This document shows positions 27,277-35,750 of a DNA stretch of 64,000 nucleotides, one piece after another. The position numbers and the translations under genes are program-made. The DNA is from Chitinophagales bacterium. Its GTDB lineage: Bacteria > Bacteroidota > Bacteroidia > Chitinophagales > UBA2359. Positions within the stretch are counted from its first letter, which is position 1, and each line of letters opens with the position of its first letter. The stretch is taken from contig JAWKLZ010000001.1 in NCBI GenBank assembly GCA_041392475.1, forward strand, positions 434,001 to 498,000. The letters are read 5' to 3'. A model generated the notes under the pieces. That model did no database searches and had not been told where the DNA came from. It was given only the letters and a program-made list of their open reading frames with translations.

Positions 27277-27320
27277 AAAAAACGGGACTTGGATATGTAA
27301 AAATCCAAGTCCCGTTTTTT
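27277..27320. terminator. strong bidirectional terminator after pntB
   Basis: Perfect 18-bp stem (27277-27294 with 27303-27320), GC-rich core CGGGACTTGGAT, with A-tract on one side and T-tract on the other. It lies between the convergent pntB and the lipoprotein gene at 27381. Confidence 0.9.
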
Positions 27321-27380
27321 ATAAAAATATTAGGTTCAACTTATTTGAGTCGTATGTCATTGCAGAGCAGCATGGATGTT

Positions 27381-27983
27381 TTACTCCAATCCTATCAATA
27401 CAATAGCATCCCTATCGTTTGTATGTTTGAAAACACCATTGAAGGGAGTTTCTTCTGCTAATTTTTTGTCGAGAGCCATTGCAGTAGCTTCACTATCAGT
27501 CACTACCACCAATTCATTTGCCAAGACATAATTATCAACTTCCTCATTTTTACTGATATAGGCTGGAACGCCTTCTTGCTTCAAAAATAAGGTAAAAGTG
27601 GTGTCTTCACTGATTGGTTTTTTGCTTACCAATTGTTCCATGTGATATGTAAAAGAAGATCCGTCTGCAACGGGGTTTTCTACATCTTTTTTGGAAACTT
27701 TCAAATGGTAAATATTGCCTAATTCATAGTCGTCAAAACCTTCAATGGCATCGTAGAAATATTCCCAATTTTCTTCTTTGATGGTTTCACCAAACTGCGC
27801 TTGTAAACAAAGTACAGCATCTCCAGATCCAGTACACGGACTTTGAAAGTGATTGATCCACATATCAAGCACTTCCGTTGGAGTAGATTCGTTTTGAGGG
27901 TCATCGCTTGGCTTAGTGGAGGTTGGAGCAGTAGTAGTGTTGCAACTGATTAAAAATAAAAAAATTACTGAAAGCTGATACAT
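27381..27983 (-). CDS. lipoprotein with DUF4377 domain
   Basis: 200 residues. Lipoprotein signal MYQLSVIFLFLISCNTT (Cys14), a Thr/Pro/Ser-rich linker, then a DUF4377-like segment of about 75 residues (VLCLQAQFGETIKEENWEYF, with YDAIEGFDDYELGNIYHLKV). The domain is often found in META/HslJ-type envelope proteins, but no META part is present. The C-terminal 80 residues are unassigned. Role unknown. Confidence 0.7.
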   Translation of the reverse strand: MYQLSVIFLFLISCNTTTAPTSTKPSDDPQNESTPTEVLDMWINHFQSPCTGSGDAVLCLQAQFGETIKEENWEYFYDAIEGFDDYELGNIYHLKVSKKDVENPVADGSSFTYHMEQLVSKKPISEDTTFTLFLKQEGVPAYISKNEEVDNYVLANELVVVTDSEATAMALDKKLAEETPFNGVFKHTNDRDAIVLIGLE

Positions 27984-28074
27984 GATTTTGGTTTTAATAG
28001 GTGTTGAAAATTAGAGTGGTTTATATATAAACGCTGTTGCTTTGGCAAAATGTTTATATTTTTCAAAAAAAAGC

Positions 28075-28113
28075 AAAGAACGCAAAGTCAGTGTATCAAC
28101 ATTTGCGTTCTTT
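28075..28113. terminator. hairpin between the two lipoprotein/protease genes
   Basis: Perfect 12-bp stem AAAGAACGCAAA (28075-28086) with TTTGCGTTCTTT (28102-28113), then GAAATTTTT. It lies in the 290-base gap behind the astacin gene (minus) and upstream of the DUF4377 gene; it may end the astacin transcript. The rest of the gap holds no gene. Confidence 0.55.
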
Positions 28114-28275
28114 GAAATTTTTCCAGTTTAAGATTACCAAACTTTTGATTTTAGTAATTGTGGGCTTTAAGAAGTTGGACAAAAATTTTGTTAAACAAAG
28201 AGAAGTTCAACATGCTTCCAATCAAAGTATTGAAGTTTGACTTTTTACTTCTCTATTCTGTCCTCTTGCTTAAAC

Positions 28276-29676
28276 TTACTTTTTCATGTATTGGAAAGAA
28301 GGATCAGGTCGTCCGACATAACAAGTTTTTCGGAATCCGTGTTTTTTGATGATGTCATACGTTTTCTTGGCTTCGGTGTAGTTGCTGCCAAAGTCAAAGA
28401 TGTAGTGGCTACCTTCTATGATTTTCCAACGTCCGCTAATTTGTTTCACCTGAATATTGTTGGGATTGAAGCTTATACAATCTTCACCTGACATATTTCC
28501 TTGAGGAGCATTGTTGTTTACAAGCATATATTCAAAAGAAGGGTCAGGTCGTCCTACAAAACAAGATTTGTTCATTTTGTAGTATTTGATGATGTCGTAG
28601 GCTTTTTTGGCTTCTGCATAGTTGGGAAAGACAAACATGGCGTGACTTGTACCTTCAATGATGCGGTAGCGTCCATTGGTATAAGGTTTGATAGATATGT
28701 TATTGTAATTGAAGCTAATGCAATCTTCTGTTACATTGGTAGTTGAGCCGCCTGTGTTGCATCCGCCATTGGGGTACAAAGCTGCAACGGCTGACTTATC
28801 ACCTGTACTTAAGGCTGTACGTTGCCCAAACGTTTTACCTGCAACTTTGCTTACGATGGTCGGTTGTCCGTTTTTGCTGAAAGCAGTTGGGCCGTAGTGC
28901 ATAATAGAACCAAAATCGTAACTGCCTAAGTCCACACCTGCATAACCTCTATCTGTGTATTTTTGGAAGTTGTGGCTTTTGCCAGCTGTGATGTTGTTCC
29001 AATTGATGGTAATATAGCTATCTCTATCTTGTCGAGATTGTTCGTGGAATAGCCCTGATGCGTGTAAAATTTCGTGTTGAATACTTCCTATTGAGCAACC
29101 TCCAATTACAATTTCTTGACGACCACCTTGTTTACCTACCCAAGAAGCACATCCTCCACCTGATATAAACTCTACATAGTCAGACTGATTGGTGCGAGGA
29201 GATAAGCACAATTTGGTTTCAGCATTGATGCGACTGATAGCACTTAGAATATCATTTCGTTTTGGGTGATTGTTGGCAATCACATAGGGGATTTCACCGT
29301 TTGTCCATCGGTAATTGTTGCCACTGATTGCAGCAGCACCGTCACCAAATACTTCAACTGCTCGCCCTACAATAATGTCGCCATCTAAAAGTACCAATCC
29401 GTCAATGACTTCTACATTCAAAGTTTGTGGGCTTTTTGCGAAAGGCAATTGAATGGAAGCTTGTCTAATATCACGGTTCGTAACTTCGGGTTTGTACATT
29501 TCGGGATCTAATTGTCCAAAAATCTTTGGGCTAATCGTGGTGTTTTTTTGGATGACCAAAGGTTTTCTTTTGAAACTGCGTTGCGCCCATGCGTTGTCTG
29601 CAAAAAGAAAGCTAAGAATTAAGCTGCAAATGATGACTACTGAAAGTCGGCTGATGTTTAACATTGTGTTTTTCAT
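28276..29676 (-). CDS. astacin-like M12 zinc metalloprotease with C-terminal repeats
   Basis: 466 residues. The signal peptide ends near FADNAWAQ. The catalytic motif HEILHASGLFHEQ (His201, Glu202, His205, His211) and the downstream Met-turn SIMHYGP with its Tyr fit astacins exactly. The core spans about 120-310. The C-terminus carries two copies of a repeat of about 70 residues, each opening EDCISFN-NNI and closing CFVGRPDPSFEYM or CYVGRPDPSFQYM, each with two Cys. The protein is secreted and likely degrades environmental protein; the repeats may bind substrate or surface. Confidence 0.92.
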   Translation of the reverse strand: MKNTMLNISRLSVVIICSLILSFLFADNAWAQRSFKRKPLVIQKNTTISPKIFGQLDPEMYKPEVTNRDIRQASIQLPFAKSPQTLNVEVIDGLVLLDGDIIVGRAVEVFGDGAAAISGNNYRWTNGEIPYVIANNHPKRNDILSAISRINAETKLCLSPRTNQSDYVEFISGGGCASWVGKQGGRQEIVIGGCSIGSIQHEILHASGLFHEQSRQDRDSYITINWNNITAGKSHNFQKYTDRGYAGVDLGSYDFGSIMHYGPTAFSKNGQPTIVSKVAGKTFGQRTALSTGDKSAVAALYPNGGCNTGGSTTNVTEDCISFNYNNISIKPYTNGRYRIIEGTSHAMFVFPNYAEAKKAYDIIKYYKMNKSCFVGRPDPSFEYMLVNNNAPQGNMSGEDCISFNPNNIQVKQISGRWKIIEGSHYIFDFGSNYTEAKKTYDIIKKHGFRKTCYVGRPDPSFQYMKK

Positions 29677-29729
29677 CTTTTGAGGTTTTAATTAAAGTTT
29701 ACAATTGTTGTTTGTTAATAATGATACCA

Positions 29730-29737
29730 CAAAGATA
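29730..29737 (-). promoter_or_regulatory. -7 element TATCTTTG for the astacin gene
   Basis: Minus-strand match to TAnnTTTG, 54 bases upstream of the start codon. Confidence 0.4.
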
Positions 29738-29947
29738 AGGGTAATGGGAAGGCAGATAAAACCACATTTTTAATAAAAATAGTAGTCAAAATGGTTTTAA
29801 ACGGTTTAAAATGATTATTGTTAGTAGTTTATAGGAAATTTATTTATTTATTTGCTTATGGCAACTACATTCAATACAATGTAGAATTGGGAACTCTTTC
29901 ATAAAATCTGTGTTTATCGCTGTACAAAAGTTATTTTAGAAAATTTG
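29738..29947. other. divergent intergenic stretch with a small palindrome
   Basis: Between the astacin and trhO promoters no gene was seen. A perfect interrupted dyad TTTTAAACGGTTTAAAA lies at 29795-29811 and could be a regulator site for either gene. Confidence 0.35.
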
Positions 29948-29955
29948 TATTTTTG
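29948..29955 (+). promoter_or_regulatory. -7 element TATTTTTG for trhO
   Basis: Followed by CAG, the same TATTTTTGCAG string as before thx; 37 bases before the trhO ATG. Confidence 0.45.
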
Positions 29956-29991
29956 CAGAATCCAACATCAATCATCAAGTATTTATAAAAA

Positions 29992-31041
29992 ATGGCTCTT
30001 TACAACAAATTTGACAAAAGACTATTGAAGGAAAAACTCGTTGAAGAACCTTTTAAACGGGTTACATTGTCGTTTTATCAATATGCGAAAATTGATGATG
30101 TGGAAGCATTTCGCAATGAACTCTACCGTACATGGGAACAGTATAGTGTTTTTGGCCGTATTTATGTGGCGACTGAAGGGATTAATGCTCAATTGAGTGT
30201 GCCTGAACCACATTTTGAAGCATGGAAAAGGCAGTTGTATAGCATTGATTTTTTGGACAATGTGCGTTTGAACATTGCAGTGGAAGATGATGGGAAGTCG
30301 TTCTATGTATTGAAAATCAAGATTCGACCCAAAATTCTGGCGGATGGTTTGAATGATGAAACCTTTGAAGTGACGAATAAAGGGAAGCACTTGAATGCGG
30401 AAGAATTCAATCAGTTGGCAGCCGATAAGGAAACGGTTATTGTGGATATGCGGAATCACTATGAGAGTGAGGTGGGGCATTTTGAGAATGCGATTTGTCC
30501 TGATGTAGATACTTTTCGGGATTCACTGCCGATTGTAGAGGACATTTTGAAGGGTAAGGAAGACAAAAATATTGTGATGTATTGTACAGGCGGTATTCGA
30601 TGTGAAAAGGCGAGTGCATGGTTCAAACACAAGGGTTTCAAGAAGGTGCATCAACTGAATGGAGGCATTATCAACTATGCTCATGAGGTGGAACAGAAGG
30701 GGCTGGAGAACAAATTTAGAGGTAAAAACTTTGTATTTGATGACCGATTGGGTGAGCGGATTTCGGATGAAATCATTAGTGAGTGTCATCAATGTGGGAA
30801 ACCATGTGATACACACATCAACTGTGCAAATGATGCTTGTCATTTGTTGTTTATTCAGTGTGAGGAGTGTGCTGCAAAATACGATGCTTGCTGTGGTGAA
30901 GACTGTCAAGAAACGATTCACCTACCTTTTGAAGAACAAAAAGAACGGCGAAAAGGCATCGAAAAAGGGCAACAGATTTACCGCAAGGGACGCAATAATC
31001 GGTTGCGTCCAAAATTATATGAAGAACGAAAAGAGAAATAG
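29992..31041 (+). CDS. trhO: tRNA uridine(34) hydroxylase, rhodanese family
   Basis: 349 residues. TrhO (YceA) makes 5-hydroxyuridine at tRNA position 34 using oxygen. The N-terminal acylphosphatase-like part (YVATEGINAQLSVPE) is followed by a rhodanese domain with the catalytic loop YCTGGIRCEKAS (Cys198) and NGGIINYAHE. The C-terminal tail carries a Cys-rich zinc-like cluster (SECHQCGKPCDTHINCAND, CEECAAKYDACCGEDC), normal for longer family members. A small Cys-rich gene follows after 8 bases. Confidence 0.93.
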   Translation: MALYNKFDKRLLKEKLVEEPFKRVTLSFYQYAKIDDVEAFRNELYRTWEQYSVFGRIYVATEGINAQLSVPEPHFEAWKRQLYSIDFLDNVRLNIAVEDDGKSFYVLKIKIRPKILADGLNDETFEVTNKGKHLNAEEFNQLAADKETVIVDMRNHYESEVGHFENAICPDVDTFRDSLPIVEDILKGKEDKNIVMYCTGGIRCEKASAWFKHKGFKKVHQLNGGIINYAHEVEQKGLENKFRGKNFVFDDRLGERISDEIISECHQCGKPCDTHINCANDACHLLFIQCEECAAKYDACCGEDCQETIHLPFEEQKERRKGIEKGQQIYRKGRNNRLRPKLYEERKEK

Positions 31042-31049
31042 CGCAAAAG

Positions 31050-31193
31050 ATGGCAAAGTTGGAAGAAGGAATTGATTTTTACTTCAATAAAGAAGGGCTA
31101 ATGGTATTGACTGAAAAGTATCTTTTGGAGCGGGGTTACTGCTGCAAAAATGGTTGTAAGCATTGTCCTTATGGGTATAAGAAGAAGAAATAG
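31050..31193 (+). CDS. small Cys-rich DUF5522-like protein
   Basis: 47 residues: MAKLEEGIDFYFNKEGLMVL, then TEKYLLERGYCCKNGCKHC and PYGYKKKK. The GYCC-NGC-HCPYGY core is a conserved signature of a small protein family of unknown function, with four Cys and one His likely to bind a metal. It begins 8 bases after trhO and is surely in the same transcript; in many bacteria the motif is found fused to or beside oxygen-dependent or tRNA-linked enzymes, so a role with TrhO is plausible but inferred. Confidence 0.8.
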   Translation: MAKLEEGIDFYFNKEGLMVLTEKYLLERGYCCKNGCKHCPYGYKKKK

Positions 31194-31226
31194 AATAGGA
31201 ATATCATCGAACTAAACTTTTAAAAT

Positions 31227-31268
31227 TCATCGGATGAGGAATACTAATTTGAAGCCCTCATCCGATGA
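31227..31268. terminator. hairpin after trhO and its partner
   Basis: Perfect 13-bp stem TCATCGGATGAGG (31227-31239) with its complement at 31256-31268. No T-run follows, so it may act as a weak or factor-assisted terminator between convergent genes. Confidence 0.5.
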
Positions 31269-31354
31269 TATAAGAATATCTAAAATTTGGCTCTTGATGG
31301 TTGATTAGGATAATAGCAGCCCGGAACAGATACCTTTTAGTCAAATAAACTCAT

Positions 31355-31918
31355 TTAGAACCCAAAATTTACACCAACTCTGAATATCCACCCTGTATTG
31401 GTACGAAGGCCATTACCCACAAAATAAAATAGGTTTTGATTGTCTTTGTTTTTGGCATAAAACATGTCGTACAAAGCCATGGCATAGATGGAAGTACGCC
31501 CCATAAATTGGCGGTATCCTCCTCCAATGGGCAACATAGAAAAACTCTGTCGACTATTATCTGAGTCATCTTTGTAAGAAAATACGCCGTATTCTCCATG
31601 CAGGAAAAAATTGTCCAAAATATCGTAACGGGCAAAAGCATTTGCTCCGATTATATTGAAGCTATAATCGAGGAAACCAAACTTGTGGTATTGATACGAA
31701 GGACCTAATCCTGCCGAAAACTTGTCGGTGAAATAGTAACCGATGATTGGCGATACTTCAACGAAAGAATAGTTGTTGGAGAAGCTCAAGCCAATACTTC
31801 CACCTGTAAATAATCGACTTTTATCGAATCCCTTTTTTTCTGGTGTTTGTGCTTGTGCATTGATGTTTAGAAAGCATACAAATGACAAGATCGCCAATAA
31901 ATAAGTTAATTTTTTCAT
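31355..31918 (-). CDS. outer-membrane beta-barrel protein
   Basis: 187 residues from the ATG at 31918, chosen because it opens a standard signal peptide (MKKLTYLLAILSFVCFLNIN, cleavage after AQAQ); an upstream in-frame start would add 26 polar residues. The mature protein has alternating strands with aromatic ends (FTGGSIGLSFSNNYSFVEVS, GWIFRVGVNFGF), eight or so in all, ending in Phe as outer-membrane proteins do. Role unknown. Confidence 0.78.
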   Translation of the reverse strand: MKKLTYLLAILSFVCFLNINAQAQTPEKKGFDKSRLFTGGSIGLSFSNNYSFVEVSPIIGYYFTDKFSAGLGPSYQYHKFGFLDYSFNIIGANAFARYDILDNFFLHGEYGVFSYKDDSDNSRQSFSMLPIGGGYRQFMGRTSIYAMALYDMFYAKNKDNQNLFYFVGNGLRTNTGWIFRVGVNFGF

Positions 31919-32063
31919 TCTGTTTGTGTTTTTAGAAGATAGATAAACAAGTATATGGTCTTTGTGAACTTTTGAAGATGTAAAAGTAAACTTCAAAAGT
32001 CATGATCTCATTGAATATAACGGTTTTCGTTGAAGTTAAGATTTCTATTAATAAAGTTTTTTT

Positions 32064-32489
32064 TTAGCGAAACAACTTTCGATAAATAGGACTGCGGTAT
32101 TTGAATTGCAACCACAACACTGGATAGAGCAAATAATCCATTATTTTGGAAGAGCTTCGATAGGTGATATCATCAATTAGAATGCTACCCGTTTTGTTTT
32201 TGATGATACGGTGTTTGTGTCGCCAATTAGAGAGGAAAAAAGGGAGTTGAACACCTTCGTCAATAAAGAAAATCTCATCTCCCCTTTCCTGAAAATCAGT
32301 TACTAAACTGATCCATTTCATCCCAAATGCTAACTGCAAATGCACTTCGTCACCCGTTTTGCAGCCATCAAAACGCAAAAGTTTGAGGGGCATCAAAGGA
32401 GGATTGAGTGCCAAAAACAATTTTCTATCGAAACCAACAAATACGTTTTGGTAGTCTTGTTGGACAGTAGTTTTTATTTGAAAGTGCAT
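32064..32489 (-). CDS. SRPBCC-like ligand-binding protein
   Basis: 141 residues. Pattern FGMKWISLVTDFQERGDEIF and the late HKHRIIKNKTGSILIDDITY fit the cell-division-inhibitor/SRPBCC group of small ligand-binding folds. No signal peptide. It lies 4 bases behind terC on the same strand and is probably cotranscribed with it. Ligand unknown. Confidence 0.65.
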   Translation of the reverse strand: MHFQIKTTVQQDYQNVFVGFDRKLFLALNPPLMPLKLLRFDGCKTGDEVHLQLAFGMKWISLVTDFQERGDEIFFIDEGVQLPFFLSNWRHKHRIIKNKTGSILIDDITYRSSSKIMDYLLYPVLWLQFKYRSPIYRKLFR

Positions 32490-32493
32490 GATT

Positions 32494-33303
32494 TTAACTA
32501 TTATTTTGCAACTGTGAACGATTTGCCGCAGTTTCCATTATCAGTTTTTTCTGATAGCGACCTTGTACCACATCGGTTATGACCATAATGAACAAAATGA
32601 AGTAGAAAGTAGCCTTGCTCATAGGGTGTATTTCGCTACCCCACAATTCTATATGCGCCAAATGTCCTCCTTCTGAAAGTAACATAACGCCGACCAAAAA
32701 CAATACAAATAAACCCAAAACTTCATACATTCGATTTTGCTGCAAAAAGTTGGAGACCCGATCCGAAAGCCACATCATCAGAAGACCACCAATGATAATT
32801 GCTGTTGCCATCACCCAAAAAACCTTGGTCAAAGCCATGGCACTCAAGATGGAATCGAAAGAAAAAACAAGGTTCATCAATACAATCATAAATATAACTT
32901 GACCTGTTGAAGAACTTTTCTTTTGCTCTATATGTCCGTGTTCATCCTCAGATTGCAAAGAAATCATGTGCCATATTTCTTTCATGGCAGTGTAAATAAT
33001 GAACGCTCCCCCTAACAACACAATGAGGCTGTGAATGTTGAACTGACTATGCACATAATCTCCAATATGTATGCCGAAAATGGGGTCTTGAAAATATTGA
33101 ATAACGCTGATAAGGATAAATAACAAAACAATACGCAAGATAATCGCCAAACCAATGCCGACTTTCCGTACATACGATTGTTTGTCGGCTGGCGCATTTT
33201 TAGATTCTAAGGAAATATACAGTAGGTTGTCAAAACCTAAAACTGCTTGTAGCATGATGAGCATGAAGAGGGTGAAAAGATTATCAATATTTAGGGTTTC
33301 CAT
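32494..33303 (-). CDS. TerC-family integral membrane protein
   Basis: 269 residues, about seven helices. Family motifs are VLGFDNLLYISLES near residue 22 and FSFDSILSAMALTKVFWVM near 150, each with Asp/Asn that form the likely metal path. TerC/Alx-type proteins export manganese or protect metalloenzyme assembly. A central polar loop (SEDEHGHIEQKKSSS) is His-rich. The gene is divergent from a glycosyltransferase gene. Confidence 0.87.
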   Translation of the reverse strand: METLNIDNLFTLFMLIMLQAVLGFDNLLYISLESKNAPADKQSYVRKVGIGLAIILRIVLLFILISVIQYFQDPIFGIHIGDYVHSQFNIHSLIVLLGGAFIIYTAMKEIWHMISLQSEDEHGHIEQKKSSSTGQVIFMIVLMNLVFSFDSILSAMALTKVFWVMATAIIIGGLLMMWLSDRVSNFLQQNRMYEVLGLFVLFLVGVMLLSEGGHLAHIELWGSEIHPMSKATFYFILFIMVITDVVQGRYQKKLIMETAANRSQLQNNS

Positions 33304-33414
33304 TGGTTGTGATTGATTGTTTTGGTGAAAAAATGTAGAATAGATGCTGCAAAATACGGATTATTTTGATTCATCGAAAACTTTAGATAGCTAGCGAGCT
33401 TGGCAACTTTCAAG

Positions 33415-33446
33415 TTTGATAATAGTCTATTTTTGACTTACTTTTG
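33415..33446 (+). promoter_or_regulatory. full Bacteroidota-type promoter
   Basis: TTTG (33415-33418), 20 bases, TACTTTTG (33439-33446): both boxes fit the consensus at good spacing. The -7 box covers the possible TTG start at 33444, which rules that codon out and points to ATG 33468. Confidence 0.65.
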
Positions 33447-33467
33447 TTTGGACAAAACAACTCACGC

Positions 33468-34757
33468 ATGAACATCCCTAAGTTGAACGCCTACCTGCAA
33501 TACCTTCCTTTCCTTTTGCTCTATACCACATTGGTGTTGTTGCTACACGAAGATTCCTTTAGCGGCGACGAAGGTCGCTACTATCAATTTGCAGAAAATT
33601 TAACACACGGATTTTATTCTCCCAAATCACCTGACTTCAATTTGTGGAATGGGCCAGGCTATCCCATTTTTTTGATGCCTTTTGTCTATTTGGGTTTGCC
33701 TTTGCTGTGTATCACGCTTTTCAATGCTGTGTTTCAATACTTATCCATTGTCTTTTTGCATCGATCACTTAGCTATTATGTGTCTCATAAAATCGCTACT
33801 TTTATTGGAGTTATTTGGGGCTGCTATTACATCAGCTATCAGGAATTGGGAAGCATTTTGACCGAACCATTCAGCCTATTTTTGATTACTCTGTTTTTGT
33901 ATTTGTTTGTTCGTGCAAATGTTGGTGGGGAACGAAAATTTGTTTGGGGAAGTGGTGTGGTATTGGGTTATTTGGCATTGACCAAGATTGTTTTTGGATA
34001 TGTGGTTTTGGTTCTGTTATTCATTGCAGGGCTGCAATTTGTTTTGAGGCGACAACTTCAATTGAAGGGAGAAACTATCCGAAATTTATTGCTTGTTTTT
34101 GTACTTGCTTTCCTCGTCAATGTTCCATATTTAACTTACACGTATTCACTTACTGGAAAATATTTATATTGGGGAAATTCGGGTGGAAGTTCTTTGTATT
34201 GGATGAGTACGCCCTTCGAGAATGAGTATGGAGATTGGAACAACAGCACTTTTACCGCCAATTGCCACGACACTGTTTTTCCCTGCAATGCCGAACTACT
34301 CGCCAAAAACCATCAAGCAGACATGGATTACATCCTCAGTTTGCCAATCATTGAGCAAGACAATGCCTACAAAACCATTGCCCTGCAAAACATCCAAAAC
34401 CGTCCTGTCAAATACCTCCGAAATGTGGTCAGCAATGTGAGCCGCCTATTTTTTGGGATGCCTATTAGTTATTTTCCACAGCGAGATACAACGATGCTTC
34501 GGTTTCCGCCCAATGTTTTGTTGTTATCGGTGATGTTGTTGGCGACCATTCTTTGGGTGATGAATCTTTGTAAAATTCCTATTGAAGTGAACTACATAGT
34601 TTTACTGAGTTTTGTGTATTTGGGAGCAACGAGTTTGTTGTCGGCTTATCCGAGAATGTTGTATGTCGTAGTGCCGATTGTGTTGTTTTGGAGTGGGTAT
34701 ATATTGAGTCGGGCATTGAAGGTATCGTGGAAGTGGAATGTAGAGGAGCAAAGTTGA
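33468..34757 (+). CDS. GT39/ArnT-like membrane glycosyltransferase
   Basis: 429 residues with about ten transmembrane helices. The first loop carries the acidic motif SFSGDEGRYYQFAENL, the metal/lipid-phosphate site of the PMT/ArnT superfamily (GT-C fold), which transfers sugars from polyprenyl phosphate. The large loop near 235-300 contains two Cys (ANCHDTVFPCNAE). Start set at ATG 33468 because the upstream TTG lies in the promoter. Acceptor unknown. Confidence 0.8.
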   Translation: MNIPKLNAYLQYLPFLLLYTTLVLLLHEDSFSGDEGRYYQFAENLTHGFYSPKSPDFNLWNGPGYPIFLMPFVYLGLPLLCITLFNAVFQYLSIVFLHRSLSYYVSHKIATFIGVIWGCYYISYQELGSILTEPFSLFLITLFLYLFVRANVGGERKFVWGSGVVLGYLALTKIVFGYVVLVLLFIAGLQFVLRRQLQLKGETIRNLLLVFVLAFLVNVPYLTYTYSLTGKYLYWGNSGGSSLYWMSTPFENEYGDWNNSTFTANCHDTVFPCNAELLAKNHQADMDYILSLPIIEQDNAYKTIALQNIQNRPVKYLRNVVSNVSRLFFGMPISYFPQRDTTMLRFPPNVLLLSVMLLATILWVMNLCKIPIEVNYIVLLSFVYLGATSLLSAYPRMLYVVVPIVLFWSGYILSRALKVSWKWNVEEQS

Positions 34758-34805
34758 AAATGGTGTATAAATTTGTTAAAACTCAAAAAAATAATATAAA
34801 TTTTA

Positions 34806-34813
34806 TATCTTTG
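34806..34813 (+). promoter_or_regulatory. -7 element TATCTTTG for the TIR-EAD gene
   Basis: Matches TAnnTTTG, 24 bases before the start codon; no matching -33 box. Confidence 0.4.
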
Positions 34814-34836
34814 AATGTGATACAGGTAGATAGAAT

Positions 34837-35619
34837 TTGACACTTATCTCTCAAGCACTAAAAACTGAAGAATTGAATACACAACAAAATCCAACCAGCA
34901 TTTTCCTTTCTTATGCCAAAGAAGACAAACCCTTCAAAGACAAATTGTTGAAGCATCTTTCTTTGATGATTAGAAGAAATGAAATTGATGTTTGGGACGA
35001 TGAACAAATAGCAGGCGGCCAAAACTGGAAAGAGGAGATCGAAAAGAAACTAAGAACTGTACACATTGCTATTTTGTTGGTAAGCTCGGATTTTTTGGCA
35101 TCTGATTTTATCAATGATTTTGAAATACCTATCCTAATGGAAAGAGGCAAGAGAGGAGAGGTGAGAATTGTGCCAATGTTGATTCGTCCCGTTTATTTTC
35201 AAGGAAGTGAATTTTCTGATTTCCAAGGACTTCCGAGGTCTGGACAACCTATCAGCAATTGGCAGAACGAGGATGAAGCTTGGATTAGTGTGGTAGGGGA
35301 CTTGGTGAAAATTATTGAAGAAAAAGCAAAGGAGGTCGTAAACATAGCTTCTGAAAAACAGACAGAAAAAACATGGGATGTAACGAAAATTAGGGCTTTG
35401 ATATCGGATGGCAAACTTCCCGAAGCTTTGAACGAATTGGATTTGATTGCGACCCAAAAAGGCGACCAAGATTTTACCGATTCTTTGACCATCCTCAAAA
35501 GTAGATTGAAACAAATAACAAGAGGTTCTATGTTGGGATTGGTGTCGCATCAGGAAGAATTGTTGGAACGAAATAAAATTACCTATGCAGTGCTTGGTTT
35601 GTTGGGAGATAAGTTCTGA
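34837..35619 (+). CDS. TIR domain protein with EAD11-like C-terminal adaptor domain
   Basis: 260 residues. TIR domain about 20-160: SIFLSYAKEDKPFKDKL, VWDDEQIAGGQNWKEEIEKK, and LLVSSDFLASDFINDFE with Glu96 as the likely catalytic residue for NAD cleavage. Residues 183-258 (KIRALISDGKLPEALNELD, SLTILKSRLKQITRGSMLG, LERNKITYAVLGLLGDKF) match the helical effector-associated domain 11 pattern, a death-domain-like adaptor that pairs an effector with a partner bearing the same domain. Start is TTG 34837: a stop lies just upstream at 34831 and the next ATG (codon 44) would destroy the TIR fold. It is a stand-alone gene ended by a very strong hairpin. No partner with an EAD is in the window. Confidence 0.8.
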   Translation: MTLISQALKTEELNTQQNPTSIFLSYAKEDKPFKDKLLKHLSLMIRRNEIDVWDDEQIAGGQNWKEEIEKKLRTVHIAILLVSSDFLASDFINDFEIPILMERGKRGEVRIVPMLIRPVYFQGSEFSDFQGLPRSGQPISNWQNEDEAWISVVGDLVKIIEEKAKEVVNIASEKQTEKTWDVTKIRALISDGKLPEALNELDLIATQKGDQDFTDSLTILKSRLKQITRGSMLGLVSHQEELLERNKITYAVLGLLGDKF

Positions 35620-35692
35620 TACAAGCATTTAACTTCTGCAGAGGCGAAAGAGAAGATTTTGAAGGAATAGAATGAGCTTGTCTCAAAATAGG

Positions 35693-35739
35693 AGATTACA
35701 GTAATTTTCAAAATTACTGTAATCTATAAGCTCCTTTTT
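35693..35739 (+). terminator. terminator with a perfect 16-bp stem
   Basis: AGATTACAGTAATTTT (35693-35708) and its complement (35710-35725) are separated by one base; GAGCTT upstream pairs with AAGCTC after it, and a T-run follows at 35735. It ends the TIR-EAD transcript. Confidence 0.75.
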
Positions 35740-35750
35740 ACAAATTATCT

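Noticed and set aside
28037..28491. Several short plus-strand open frames near the astacin gene
   Set aside because: They cover a hairpin and the antisense strand of the astacin repeats; no coding evidence.
33444..33467. TTG start at 33444 for the glycosyltransferase
   Set aside because: This codon is part of the TACTTTTG promoter element; ATG 33468 fits transcription and the membrane start.
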